Below are positions 1 through 8,322 of a stretch of DNA of 64,000 nucleotides, piece after piece (positions within the stretch are counted from its first letter, which is position 1; each line of letters opens with the position of its first letter). The stretch covers positions 1-64,000 of the forward strand of contig JAAYZQ010000353.1 of NCBI GenBank assembly GCA_012514775.1, read 5' to 3'. Origin of the DNA: Anaerolineaceae bacterium (lineage in GTDB: Bacteria > Chloroflexota > Anaerolineae > JAAYZQ01). A program made the position numbers and the translations under genes. Below the pieces are notes generated by a model. It was not told the origin of the DNA, did not search any database, and worked only from the letters and a program-made list of their open reading frames with translations.

Positions 1-291
1 CTTCACCGGCCGCTCGTCCACCCGGCCTTAATCCCGCCGCCCGTTTCTATAGCAGGAACTGAGCGAGGACGAGAACGAGGGGCTGGCATGGATAGTGTGC
101 AGCGAGGCGCTGGTCTGAACACGGTCGGAGGTTGCTTTGGAATTGCGTGTGGTGGAAGGGTTCAGTGTCCGCCGTCAGACAGTCATGTCTGACTCTTGAG
201 TGTGCCTGCCCGAACAAGTTCGGGATTCCTGGGCCGGGGTGTGCAACGGCAGGCGGGGCAAATCGCTACTCGCAGCCGACGCGCCCGACGC

Positions 292-351
292 ATAACGTCG
301 GGCGCAACTGCTGATACGATACGAGGGAGGCTGGGCAAAGGAGGCACGGTG
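292..351 (+). promoter_or_regulatory. Degenerate duplicate of the pyrophosphatase promoter and RBS
   Basis: ATAACG (292-297), a 17-base spacer and TACGAT (315-320) line up with the real promoter TTGACG-N17-TACGAT at 480-508, including the shared context CTGNTACGATAC. As in the real copy, an AAAGGAGG (337-344) and a start codon (GTG 349) follow, but this frame closes after 21 codons at 414. The -35 box is weaker than in the downstream copy. I read it as a duplicated, decayed promoter/start region, though it could still act as an upstream promoter. Confidence 0.5.
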
Positions 352-367
352 AGGGATTCCCGCCAGT

Positions 368-398
368 GGTGCCTTGCACCTTCAAGGTGCAAGGCACC
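368..398. repeat. Perfect 15-bp-arm palindrome (REP-like)
   Basis: Arms 368-382 and 384-398 are exact reverse complements around a single central C. The core reads TTGCACCTT / AAGGTGCAA. It lies between the decayed and the intact copy of the pyrophosphatase promoter. It has no T-tract on either strand, so it is better read as a dispersed palindromic element or cruciform-forming repeat than as a terminator. Confidence 0.6.
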
Positions 399-479
399 TG
401 GTCTAGCAAGGTAGCGGTTTTCACGTGCAATGCACCCACGGCAGGTGTAATGCATGTGAGAAGCAGGGCCGCCCGGCGC

Positions 480-508
480 TTGACGTCCGGCGCGATTGCT
501 GCTACGAT
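480..508 (+). promoter_or_regulatory. Promoter of the pyrophosphatase gene
   Basis: TTGACG (480-485), a 17-base spacer and TACGAT (503-508) form a good sigma-70-like promoter 58 bases before the ATG at 566. An AAGGAGG ribosome binding site sits at 555-561. Confidence 0.65.
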
Positions 509-565
509 ACAGTGGCGGCCTGGCGGGCGGCCCGGTGGGGGCTGCGGCCGGGCCAAGGAGGGACG

Positions 566-1180
566 ATGAGTGAGGCGACCTATTCGCGCTGGCGACCCCA
601 TCCCTGGCATGGGCTGGGGGTGGGCCCCCAGCCCCCCTTGCTGGTGCACGCCTACGTGGAGATCACGCCGTACGATTTCATCAAGTACGAGGTGGACAAG
701 TCCACGGGCTACATGCGGGTCGACCGGCCGCAGCGCACATCGTCGCAGCCGCCGACGCTCTACGGCTTTGTACCCCAGACCTACTGCGGCGCCCGGGTGG
801 GCGCCCTGTGCCCCGGCGCGGCCGGCGGCGACGGGGACCCCCTGGACATCTGCATCGTCAGCGAGCGGCCCATCGACCGTGCCGAGATCGTCCTCACCGT
901 CCGGGTGCTGGGCGGCATCCAGACGCTGGACGGCGGCAAGGCCGACGACAAGGTCATTGCTGTGCTGGAGAACGACAACTTCTGGGGCACGGCCCGCGAC
1001 CTGGTCGACCTGCCGCCGCGCCTGGTGGAGCGCCTGGAGCACTATTTCGCCACCTACAAGCTGGTGGAGGGCCGGCCGCCCCAGGTTGCCATCCAGGGTG
1101 TTTACCACGCAGATCACGCCCGCCAGGTGGTGGCGGCGGCCATCGAGGACTACCGGGAATCGTTTGGCGGCACCAGCTGA
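566..1180 (+). CDS. ppa: Inorganic pyrophosphatase, family I
   Basis: Soluble cytoplasmic enzyme that hydrolyses pyrophosphate to two phosphates and so pulls biosynthetic reactions forward. The 204-residue protein carries the family I hallmarks: KYEVDKSTG near residue 38, [11 protein letters not shown] near 70, the metal-binding signature DGDPLD near residue 90, and the closing HYFATYK segment. It is about 30 residues longer than the E. coli enzyme because of an N-terminal extension rich in Pro and Trp ([11 protein letters not shown]). I chose ATG 566 because AAGGAGG sits 4 bases before it; the frame is open upstream to 425 but without a ribosome site. The gene is alone on its strand and has its own promoter. 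Identification rests on motifs and is firm. Confidence 0.93.
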   Translation: MSEATYSRWRPHPWHGLGVGPQPPLLVHAYVEITPYDFIKYEVDKSTGYMRVDRPQRTSSQPPTLYGFVPQTYCGARVGALCPGAAGGDGDPLDICIVSERPIDRAEIVLTVRVLGGIQTLDGGKADDKVIAVLENDNFWGTARDLVDLPPRLVERLEHYFATYKLVEGRPPQVAIQGVYHADHARQVVAAAIEDYRESFGGTS

Positions 1181-1210
1181 GGGGGACTATCTGGTCGGTC
1201 TAGCCGAGCT

Positions 1211-3037
1211 TCAACTTGACTCTCCCACCACCTCCACAAAGCGCTCGACGTACTCCATGGACTGGTGGCGGAAGTAGGTGTTGTACAGGTCGGCGTAGTG
1301 GCCGCCCCGGGCCAGCAGCTCGTCGTGGCTGCCCTCCTCGACGATGCGGCCCCGGTCCATGACCAGGATGCGGTCGGCGTTGCGCACCGTGGACAGCCGG
1401 TGGGCGATGATGATGGCCGTCCGGTCGCGCATGAGAGCCTCCAGGCCCTCCTGGATCTGGGTCTCGGTGAAGGGATCGACGCTGGCCGTGGCCTCGTCGA
1501 GGATGAGGACGGCCGGGTCCTTCAGCATCACCCGGGCCAGGGCCACGAGCTGCCGCTGGCCCATGGACAGGTTGGCGCCTCGCTCGCCCACGTCGGTGTC
1601 CAGGCCGTGGGGCAGGGCGCCGAGCCACTCGCCGCTGCTGATGCGCTGGGCCACGGCCCACACCTGCTCGTCGGAGGCGTCGGGGTCGCCATAGCGGATG
1701 TTGTCGCGGACGGTGCCCGAAAAGAGGAACGGCTCCTGGGGCACGACCCCCACCTGGCGGCGGTAGGCGTCGAGATCCAGGCGGCGGATGTCGTGCCCGT
1801 CGACGCGCAGCTCCCCGCCCTGGAACTCGTAGAAGCGGCCGATGAGCCGCGCCACGCTGCTCTTGCCGGCGCCGGTGTGGCCCACCAGGGCCACGGTCTC
1901 GCCGGGCCGGATGTCCAGGCAAAAGTCGGGCAGCACCTCCTCGGTGGCGGTGTAGGCAAAGCGCAGGTTGCGAAACTCGAGGTGGCCTCGCAGGCGGCCC
2001 ACGGGCTCCGACCCCTCCTGCACCACCTTGGGCCGGGCGTCGATGAGTGCAAAGGCGCGCTCGGCGGCCGACAGGCCGTCCTGGAACTGGCTCCAGAACG
2101 AGGCGATGTTGATGAGCGGCCACCAGTAAAAGCCGACAGCCTGCATGAACAGGTACCAGTCGCCGGGGCTCAACCCCGCGCTGCGGGTGGCCTGCCCGCC
2201 GGCGTACACCAGCGCCGCGACCCCCAGGCCAGAGGCGGCGCCCAGGGCGGGAAAGATGCTGTTGAGCGTCAGTCCGCGGCGCAGCCCCACCCGGTAGCCC
2301 TGCTCGTTGTTGGCCAGGAAGGTGGCATACACCGCCTGTTCCTGGCGAAAGCTCTTGGCGACCATGATGCCGCTGACCGACTCCTGGATCTGGGCATTGA
2401 TCTTGGCCGTCACCCGCCGGGCGTGCTGGGTCACCTGGCGGGCCAGGCGGCGAAAGCTGAGGGCCACGCCCACGGCCAGGGGCGTCATCCCCAGGAGGAG
2501 CAGCGTGAGCCAGGGGTTGATGGCAAACAGCCAGGCAGAGAGAATGATGACCAGCAGCACCTGGCTTAGCAGGCTGGTGGTGAGGGTCACCACCTCGGAA
2601 AAGTCCTGGGTGTCCGACGTCACGCGGCTGACGATCTTGCCGGAGGGGTGCTCGTCGTAGAAGGACAGGTCGTTGCGGATGACGGCTTCGAACACGTCCT
2701 CGCGGACGCGGAGCACCACGTCGCCCACCACCCGGGCCGAGAGGGCCTGCTGGACAAAGTTAAAGAGCCAGGCTAGCCCGCCCAGGAGCAGGACGCCGCC
2801 GGCCAGGAGGAGGAGCGTCGGCGTTGAGGGGTCGCGGGCCACCAGGTCGACGCCGTAGGAGATGAGGATGGGCCCGCCGGTGCCGGCCAGGGAGTTCAGG
2901 GCGATGGCCGCGCCGATGACGACGATCTGCCGGCCGTAGGGCCGGAAATAGCTGACGATGCGGGCCAGCAGCTCACGGTCGCTGTAGCTCCGGTCATAGT
3001 CCTCGGTGTCGAGCCCGTCCAGTACGAAACCCATCAC
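1211..3037 (-). CDS. ABC exporter half-transporter, catalytic-site Glu subunit
   Basis: Half-size ABC exporter of 608 residues: about six membrane helices (residues ~35-320), then a nucleotide-binding domain. Visible motifs are Walker A GHTGAGKSS (~385), Q-loop VVPQEPF, signature LSMGQ in place of LSGGQ, Walker B LILDEATASVD with the catalytic Glu, and the H-loop AHRLST. The start overlaps the stop of the upstream half-transporter by four bases, so the two are translationally coupled. With its partner it should form a heterodimer in the inner membrane that exports lipid, drug or peptide. The substrate cannot be read from sequence. The altered signature pairs with the altered Walker B of the partner (see findings). 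Confidence 0.92.
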   Translation of the reverse strand: MMGFVLDGLDTEDYDRSYSDRELLARIVSYFRPYGRQIVVIGAAIALNSLAGTGGPILISYGVDLVARDPSTPTLLLLAGGVLLLGGLAWLFNFVQQALSARVVGDVVLRVREDVFEAVIRNDLSFYDEHPSGKIVSRVTSDTQDFSEVVTLTTSLLSQVLLVIILSAWLFAINPWLTLLLLGMTPLAVGVALSFRRLARQVTQHARRVTAKINAQIQESVSGIMVAKSFRQEQAVYATFLANNEQGYRVGLRRGLTLNSIFPALGAASGLGVAALVYAGGQATRSAGLSPGDWYLFMQAVGFYWWPLINIASFWSQFQDGLSAAERAFALIDARPKVVQEGSEPVGRLRGHLEFRNLRFAYTATEEVLPDFCLDIRPGETVALVGHTGAGKSSVARLIGRFYEFQGGELRVDGHDIRRLDLDAYRRQVGVVPQEPFLFSGTVRDNIRYGDPDASDEQVWAVAQRISSGEWLGALPHGLDTDVGERGANLSMGQRQLVALARVMLKDPAVLILDEATASVDPFTETQIQEGLEALMRDRTAIIIAHRLSTVRNADRILVMDRGRIVEEGSHDELLARGGHYADLYNTYFRHQSMEYVERFVEVVGESS

Positions 3038-4788
3038 TCACACCTGGAAAAAATGCGGCAGTAGTCGGGGCTGCGCGCCAGCAGCTCCTCGTGACTGCCC
3101 TGGTCCACCAGCCGCCCCTGGCGGAGCACCAGGATTCGGTCGGCCCACCGGATCTGGCTCAGGCGGTGGGTGATTAGAAAGGTGGTGCGCTGCCGGCTGA
3201 TGCGCCGCATGGCCCGCTGGATCTGATCCTCGGTGGCGCTGTCGATGGCGCTCGTGCTGTCGTCGAGGATGAGGATGCGCGGGTCGGTCAGAAAGGCGCG
3301 AGCGATGGCGATGCGCTGCCGCTGCCCGCCCGACAGCGTTACGCCCCGCTCGCCCACCTCGGTGTTGTAGCCGCTGGCAAAGCTCTCCACGAACTCGTGG
3401 GCCTGGGCCTCGCGCGCTGCCTGCTGGATCTGATCCGGGGTGGCGCCGGCGTTGCCGAAGGCAATGTTCTCGGCCAGGGTCCGCGAAAAGAGAAAGACGT
3501 CCTGCTCGATGGTCGAGACCTGGGAGCGGAGGGCCTCCAGGTTCCAGTCGCGCACGTCCACGCCGTCGACCAGGACCCGCCCGCTGTCGGCGTCAAAGAT
3601 GCGGTTGATGAGGCGAGTCAGGGTCGTTTTGCCCGAGCCGGTCTGCCCGACGATGGCCACCGTCTCGCCCGGCAGCGCGCTAAAGCTGACGTCGTGGAGC
3701 ACCGGGTTGCCGTCGTAGGAAAAGCTGACGTTCTCGAAGCGCACCTCGCCTCGCATCTCGGGGCTGGCTCCCTCCGGGTTCTCGTCCAGCTCGGTCTCGG
3801 TCTGGATCATCTCCAGGATGCGGCCGCTGCTGGCCAGGCCCAGTTGCACCAGGTTAAAGGTAAAGATGGAGATAAAGGTGGGGAACCGCAGGGCATTCAT
3901 GAGGCCCATGAACGAGATGACCTGGCCCAGGGTGATGGCGCCCTGCTGCCACAGGAGCAGGCCGTGGAGCAGGGCCCCCGCCCAGGCCAGGCTGAAGGCG
4001 AGCATGGGCAGGTAGCGGGCCTGGATCATGCCCTGGCGCACAAAGTGGTCGCGGTAGAGGCGGGCATTGGTCACGAAGCGGTTCCATTCCTGGCGCTCCT
4101 GGACGTTGGCCTTGACGACCTCGATGCCGGCGATGGCCTCGGCCAGGCCGGCGTTCATGGTGCCAAACTGCTCCCGCATGGCCGTGCTCACCGGGTTCAG
4201 TCGCCGGTTATAGTCGATGAGCGTCACGACCAGGGCAACGATAAAGAGTGACGGCACCAGCAGCAGCCGGGGGTCCAGGCCGGCGATGAGGAAAAGTGGC
4301 ACGACGGTGCCCATGGCCGAATCGGTGATGAGCATGACGCCCGGGCTGAACATGAGGTTGAGCATGCGCACGTCGTTGGTGGCCCGGGCCATGATGTCGC
4401 CGATGCGCTGCCGGCCGTGAAAGGTCTGGCTCTTGCCCAGCAGGCTGGCATACAGCTCGTCGCGGGCGTCTCGCTCGATGTGCTGGGCCAGGAACTCGGC
4501 GGCATAGTTGCGGACGAGGCCCGTGAGCCCCTGTCCCACGGCCCAGCCGCCGATGGTCAGGGCGACGGCCAGCAGGGCACCGGTCGTCCAACCGGGCGTG
4601 GTGATGACGTCAAAGGCCTGGCCGATGCCCACCTGCACCGAGCTGTAAAAGACGTTGTTGAGGATGGCAGCCACGAGCATGGCCAGGGGAAACTGCGGGT
4701 AGCGCAGAGCGTGGGACAGGATCCAGCGGCCCGTGCCCGAGCGGTTGTAGGCGTATTCTCTTTCCGGCCTGAATTCCCGCTTGACCAT
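3034..4788 (-). CDS. ABC exporter half-transporter, degenerate Walker B subunit
   Basis: Partner of the preceding gene: an N-terminal membrane domain (residues ~30-320) and a C-terminal nucleotide-binding domain with Walker A GQTGSGKTT, a perfect signature LSGGQRQ, H-loop THRLSQ and Walker B LILDDSTSAID. There the catalytic Glu is Asp. That combination is the family hallmark of the non-hydrolysing half of heterodimeric exporters such as TM287/288. The frame opens at ATG 4809, but a TATAAT lies between that ATG and the next one, so ATG 4788 (MVKREFRPE) is the likely start, at or next to the transcription start. Final four bases overlap the next gene. Confidence 0.92.
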   Translation of the reverse strand: MVKREFRPEREYAYNRSGTGRWILSHALRYPQFPLAMLVAAILNNVFYSSVQVGIGQAFDVITTPGWTTGALLAVALTIGGWAVGQGLTGLVRNYAAEFLAQHIERDARDELYASLLGKSQTFHGRQRIGDIMARATNDVRMLNLMFSPGVMLITDSAMGTVVPLFLIAGLDPRLLLVPSLFIVALVVTLIDYNRRLNPVSTAMREQFGTMNAGLAEAIAGIEVVKANVQERQEWNRFVTNARLYRDHFVRQGMIQARYLPMLAFSLAWAGALLHGLLLWQQGAITLGQVISFMGLMNALRFPTFISIFTFNLVQLGLASSGRILEMIQTETELDENPEGASPEMRGEVRFENVSFSYDGNPVLHDVSFSALPGETVAIVGQTGSGKTTLTRLINRIFDADSGRVLVDGVDVRDWNLEALRSQVSTIEQDVFLFSRTLAENIAFGNAGATPDQIQQAAREAQAHEFVESFASGYNTEVGERGVTLSGGQRQRIAIARAFLTDPRILILDDSTSAIDSATEDQIQRAMRRISRQRTTFLITHRLSQIRWADRILVLRQGRLVDQGSHEELLARSPDYCRIFSRCE

Positions 4789-4795
4789 GGGCTGG

Positions 4796-4825
4796 ATTAT
4801 ATACCGCACAGGTGGGGAAAGGCAA
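4796..4825 (-). promoter_or_regulatory. Promoter of the ABC exporter operon, probably leaderless
   Basis: On the minus strand TTGCCT (4825-4820), an 18-base spacer and a perfect TATAAT (4801-4796) precede ATG 4788 by seven bases. Transcription would begin at or next to the start codon, leaving no room for a Shine-Dalgarno site, and none is seen. Confidence 0.6.
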
Positions 4826-4879
4826 CCTCGGGGGGCCGTGTGGCGGCACGGCGGGGGCGCGATCTGTTCTCTTCTGGAT

Positions 4880-4907
4880 TTGACTTCTGCTCAAAAGCCG
4901 TTATAAT
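4880..4907 (+). promoter_or_regulatory. Promoter of the M16 peptidase gene
   Basis: TTGACT (4880-4885), a 16-base spacer and TATAAT (4902-4907). It diverges from the ABC exporter promoter about 55 bases away and leaves a leader of about 120 bases before ATG 5035. Confidence 0.65.
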
Positions 4908-5034
4908 ACCCCCCGCTCGCCTGCGAGTTGCATCTGTTGGGCATTTGACAACCGTCGTTCGATCTCGACGTCTGGCCCGTTCGACACCCCCACCCACCTG
5001 TGCCCGAGGCAGACCGCGATGATGCGAGGTGAAT

Positions 5035-6540
5035 ATGAGGTCTACGACGGTGTTGTTCTCTTGCCTGGCCTTGCTGGCGCTGGCGGGCCCGGTGCATGCC
5101 TCGGCGCGCCCCGCGGCGGCCGTGCCGCCGCCTGAGGTGCAGGAGGAGCCCTTTCCCCTCTACCGCTATTCCCTGCCCAATGGCCTGGCTGTCTGGGCAC
5201 AGCCCCGTCCCGAAAGCCATTCGGTGGCTGCCCTGCTGGTGATCCACGCCGGCTCGCGCTACGAGGACAGCACGAACAACGGCGTCGCCCATTTTGTGGA
5301 GCACATGGTGTTTACCGGCACTGACCGCTGGACCGAGGAGCAGCTCAAGCAGGTTCTCACCCGCAACGGCGGGCGCTACAACGGTTGGACCGACAAGGAG
5401 CGCACCACCTATTTCGCCCACGTGGCCGCCGGCGACGAGGACCTGGCCCTCGACTGGCTGGCCCAGGTTGTCTTTCACCCGGCGTTTCTCCCCGCAAAGC
5501 TCGAAAAAGAGCGGCAGGTCATTTTCCAGGAGCGATGGGGGCGCTACGGCTGGTTTATGAATGCCCTCGAATCCCTGGGCTTTGGCTACGAACTGGACCG
5601 TGCCGTGCAGCGGGCCCTCTTTCCCGAATCCAGCCTGGACGTGCGGACGACGGGGGAGGACGAGTCGCTGGAGCGGCTGGACCTGGATGCCCTGCTGAGT
5701 TTTTACGAGCGCTACTACACGCCCGACAACGCGACCCTGATCCTGGTGGGGGCCGTGCGGCCGGAGGACGCCGCGGCCCTGGCCGTGTCGCGCTTTGGAG
5801 ACCTGGAGCCCCGGGGACGCCCCGAGCCGCCGGCGACGCCGCCCCTGCCCGCCTTCGGCCCGCACAACGTCGTCGTCCGCGGCCCCATGGCCACCGACCA
5901 GGTTCGTTTCGTGGCCGGCGCGCGGACAGTGGGACGTTTCCATCCCGACCGGGCGGCCCTCGACATCCTGGCCAGCCTGGTGGAGGGAGCCCTGACGCGG
6001 GAGATCCGCTACCAGCGCGGGCTGGTGTATGGGCTGTCGGCCTCCAACGTCGTATTTGACGACACGGGCTATTTCGCCATCACCACGACGTCCAAGGCGG
6101 GCAACGAGGAGATCATTCGTAAGGAGGCCGACACCTACCTGGAGCGCGTCAGCCGGGGAGAGATCGGCGCGGGGACGGTGGCGGTGGCGCAGAGGGCGCT
6201 GAAGGGCCGCTGGCTCCTGTCGATGGAAGACAACGTGGCGCGGGCCAAGTGGCTGGCCGAGTGGTCGTCGGCCCTGGGCCCCGACGATCCCGTGCCCGAT
6301 TACCGGGCCGCCCTCGACGCCGTGGAGGCCGAGGACCTGGCCGGCGTGGTGGCCCGCTATTTCACGCCCGAGCGCCGCTTTGTGGGCCTCCACCTGCCCG
6401 TGGTCACGCTGACGGGCGGCATCGAGGGCGTCATCATTGCTGCCACGCTGATCGCCGGCCTGTCGGCCACCAGGTGGCTGGGCCGCCGCTGGCGCGCCGG
6501 CAGGTGCCGCGAGGTGCAGAAAGAGGCCGTGCGGGCCTAG
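5035..6540 (+). CDS. M16-family zinc metallopeptidase, exported and C-terminally anchored
   Basis: A 501-residue insulinase/processing-peptidase-like protein. An N-terminal signal peptide ends near the Ala-rich stretch at residue 25. The inverted zinc motif HFVEH (residues 86-90) and the downstream acidic stretch KERQVIFQER, which should give the third ligand, define the active M16 domain. A second, inactive-type M16 domain follows to about residue 430. Unusually for the family, a hydrophobic segment (IEGVIIAATLIAGL, ~residues 463-477) followed by Arg/Lys suggests a C-terminal membrane anchor. ATG 5035 is chosen over GTG 5029 because GAGG at 5026-5029 is correctly spaced for it. Likely role: extracytoplasmic degradation of peptides. 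No substrate can be named. Confidence 0.88.
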   Translation: MRSTTVLFSCLALLALAGPVHASARPAAAVPPPEVQEEPFPLYRYSLPNGLAVWAQPRPESHSVAALLVIHAGSRYEDSTNNGVAHFVEHMVFTGTDRWTEEQLKQVLTRNGGRYNGWTDKERTTYFAHVAAGDEDLALDWLAQVVFHPAFLPAKLEKERQVIFQERWGRYGWFMNALESLGFGYELDRAVQRALFPESSLDVRTTGEDESLERLDLDALLSFYERYYTPDNATLILVGAVRPEDAAALAVSRFGDLEPRGRPEPPATPPLPAFGPHNVVVRGPMATDQVRFVAGARTVGRFHPDRAALDILASLVEGALTREIRYQRGLVYGLSASNVVFDDTGYFAITTTSKAGNEEIIRKEADTYLERVSRGEIGAGTVAVAQRALKGRWLLSMEDNVARAKWLAEWSSALGPDDPVPDYRAALDAVEAEDLAGVVARYFTPERRFVGLHLPVVTLTGGIEGVIIAATLIAGLSATRWLGRRWRAGRCREVQKEAVRA

Positions 6541-6547
6541 CGCGGCG

Positions 6548-6594
6548 CAATCCAGCGGGCCGTGGCGAGAGCGGCCGCAAGGTCCGCTGGATTG
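6548..6594. terminator. Hairpin between convergent genes
   Basis: Eleven-base arms CAATCCAGCGG (6548-6558) and CCGCTGGATTG (6584-6594), with a second inner stem GGCCG/CGGCC, lie between the convergent peptidase and radical SAM genes. There is no T-tract, so a termination role rests on position only. Confidence 0.35.
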
Positions 6595-6612
6595 TGGCGA
6601 CAGGGGGGCGGG

Positions 6613-8079
6613 TCAGGGTAGGGGGGCGGGTTCCATAGCCAGGAGCCGCTCGCCTTCCAGGCGTAGCAGCTCGGGAAAGAGCGCGCGATAGACCGCGCAG
6701 TACCGGTCGTGCAGGTCGCTGCCGCGCAGCAGGGGGCAGCCCCCGCCGCAGGCGCGGCGCCAGGTGCATCGGGCGCAGTCGGACCCCTCGCCGGGCTGCT
6801 GAAAGATGAGCCGGCCCTGCTTCCGGACGGCGTCCAGGGGGTCCTCGTCGGAGAGGTTTGCCCAGGGGCTGCCCAGGAGCATCTGGCAGCCGGCAATGGC
6901 ACCCCGCACGTCGACGACCAGGTAGTCGCTGCCGGCGGAGCATGCCGCGTCGTGGGGCAGGTCCAGGCGCGCCCGGTCCAGGATGCCGCTCAAGGGGTGG
7001 GGATAGGCCGGGAACTGGCGGACCAGGTCAAAAAGGTCGAGGATGACGGCCACCAGCCGCCCGGGGGGCGGGGCGAGGGTTTCCACTTCTCGCCGCCCCT
7101 GTTTCCCGGCCGGCGTGCACTCCCGGTAGAAATTCAGGTTAAAGGGCAGGTTGCGCTCCAGCGCCACGCGGGCGGCGCCGGCCACGCCGTCCAGGTTCAG
7201 GCTCGTGATGGTGATGGATATGTCTGGCACCAGGCCGCGGGCCAGGGCGCGATCGATGGTACTCACCACGGCTCCAAACGTGCCATCGCCTTCGCGCCTC
7301 ATCCGCAGGCGGTCGTGAGCCACGGGCCCACCGTCCAGGGAGACCATGAGGCGCATGTCCGCGGCGGCGATGGTGTCCAGGACCTCGTCGGCCACGCTGG
7401 CGCCGTTGGTCAGCAGCACCTCTTCCAACTCGATGCCCGCCTGCTCGGCCTGGTACGACGCCTGGCTGTGCACCTCGCGCACGAGGCCAAAATGCAGGGT
7501 CGGCTCGCCGCCGGCGTATTTCAGGCGCAGCTTCCGGTAGCCGTAGCGCTGTGCCATCTCGACCAGGCGCGTGGCGGCGTGACGGGCGAGGTCAAAGCTC
7601 ATGGCCCGCGGGCTCTTGGACACGTAGCAGTAGGGGCAGGCCAGGTTGCAGGCCTCGGTCACGTGCAGCCAGGCCGACAGAGTCGTCGACGAACACGGTG
7701 CCGGCGCTTGACCTTCCAGTGGCTGTATCAGTCCGATGGCAGCCAGGTCGGTGACAACCTGCTGCAGCGCCGGCTCGGGGATATCGGGCAGGCGGCCGGC
7801 AAGGCGATCGGGCACGACGGAGGGCTCGAATTGAGAGAGCAGGCGCTGGGCGGCACGGTTCAGCACGGCCACACCCACGGGCCCCCGCGGATTGAAATAG
7901 GCTCGCCATTCCTGCTTCAGGTCGACCGACACCGTCCTGGTGTCGGTAGTCCAGGGGCCCGAAAGGGAAGGCGCCACGGGCCCAAGAGGCGGCTCCAGGA
8001 CGCAGGCGCAGTCACAATGGGCCAGGTGGGCCATGTGCTTGGTCGCGCTATGGACCTTGGGCAGCGATTCGTCTTGCAT
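6613..8079 (-). CDS. Radical SAM/SPASM peptide-modifying enzyme
   Basis: A 488-residue radical SAM enzyme. The [4Fe-4S] motif is the classic CX3CX2C in ACNLACPYCYV (~residue 142). A Cys-rich C-terminal SPASM domain follows (CSAGS near 375, then a CARCTWRRACGGGC cluster and a final Cys), typical of maturases that build thioether, C-C or other crosslinks in ribosomal peptides. The first ~125 residues carry an unusual Cys/His cluster (AHLAHCDCACV, ~residue 20) and a small winged-helix-like region of the sort that binds precursor peptides. ATG 8079 is preferred because GAGG lies six bases upstream. No precursor peptide is evident in the 240-base upstream gap. A STAND-TPR gene lies just upstream, as in the FxSxx-COOH peptide systems. 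Confidence 0.88.
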   Translation of the reverse strand: MQDESLPKVHSATKHMAHLAHCDCACVLEPPLGPVAPSLSGPWTTDTRTVSVDLKQEWRAYFNPRGPVGVAVLNRAAQRLLSQFEPSVVPDRLAGRLPDIPEPALQQVVTDLAAIGLIQPLEGQAPAPCSSTTLSAWLHVTEACNLACPYCYVSKSPRAMSFDLARHAATRLVEMAQRYGYRKLRLKYAGGEPTLHFGLVREVHSQASYQAEQAGIELEEVLLTNGASVADEVLDTIAAADMRLMVSLDGGPVAHDRLRMRREGDGTFGAVVSTIDRALARGLVPDISITITSLNLDGVAGAARVALERNLPFNLNFYRECTPAGKQGRREVETLAPPPGRLVAVILDLFDLVRQFPAYPHPLSGILDRARLDLPHDAACSAGSDYLVVDVRGAIAGCQMLLGSPWANLSDEDPLDAVRKQGRLIFQQPGEGSDCARCTWRRACGGGCPLLRGSDLHDRYCAVYRALFPELLRLEGERLLAMEPAPLP

Positions 8080-8185
8080 ATTCATCCTCAATTGGCCACC
8101 CGGTGCGTCATCGGCCCGGATGTGCCGGAGCCATCGATTCGGATGGTTCCCTCGGCTCTACACATTGCGCATCCAATCCCAATGT

Positions 8186-8213
8186 ATTCTAGCATCCAGG
8201 CACCGTGCGTCCA
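8186..8213 (-). promoter_or_regulatory. Promoter upstream of the radical SAM gene
   Basis: Minus-strand TGGACG (8213-8208), a 16-base spacer and TAGAAT (8191-8186), preceded by TGC as an extended -10. It would give the radical SAM gene about 100 bases of leader and its own start inside the gap after the STAND operon. Confidence 0.45.
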
Positions 8214-8322
8214 TCCCCTGTGAGGTGGACGCGGGGGAGTAAGCTTCTTCCCCCCGGGGAGTACACCGTCTGCCGCGGGGCATTGCGGGCTCCCTGTTCA
8301 ACCTTGCGCACCGGGCGCTGGC

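Larger units (their letters stand above)
1..479. other. Intergenic stretch without an intact gene
   Basis: No convincing protein gene lies here. The stretch holds a 16-base inverted repeat at 209-224 (arms CCCGAAC and GTTCGGG), a degenerate copy of the pyrophosphatase promoter and ribosome binding site (292-344), a 21-codon frame behind that copy (349-414), and a near-perfect palindrome at 368-398. It reads as a decayed duplication plus repeat debris. A gene entering from the left edge cannot be excluded for the first ~100 bases, but no long frame supports one. Confidence 0.6.

Noticed and set aside
209..224. Palindrome CCCGAAC-AA-GTTCGGG as a LexA box
   Set aside because: Half-site spacing is two bases, not the four of GAACN4GTTC boxes, and no SOS gene follows.
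4789..4809. ATG 4809 as the start of the second ABC half-transporter
   Set aside because: The perfect TATAAT lies downstream of this ATG, so the main transcript could not include it.
8080..8186. Short frames before the radical SAM gene as its precursor peptide
   Set aside because: Only an 8-codon ATG frame and an 18-codon frame without a usual start are present, with no Cys or repeated core motif.
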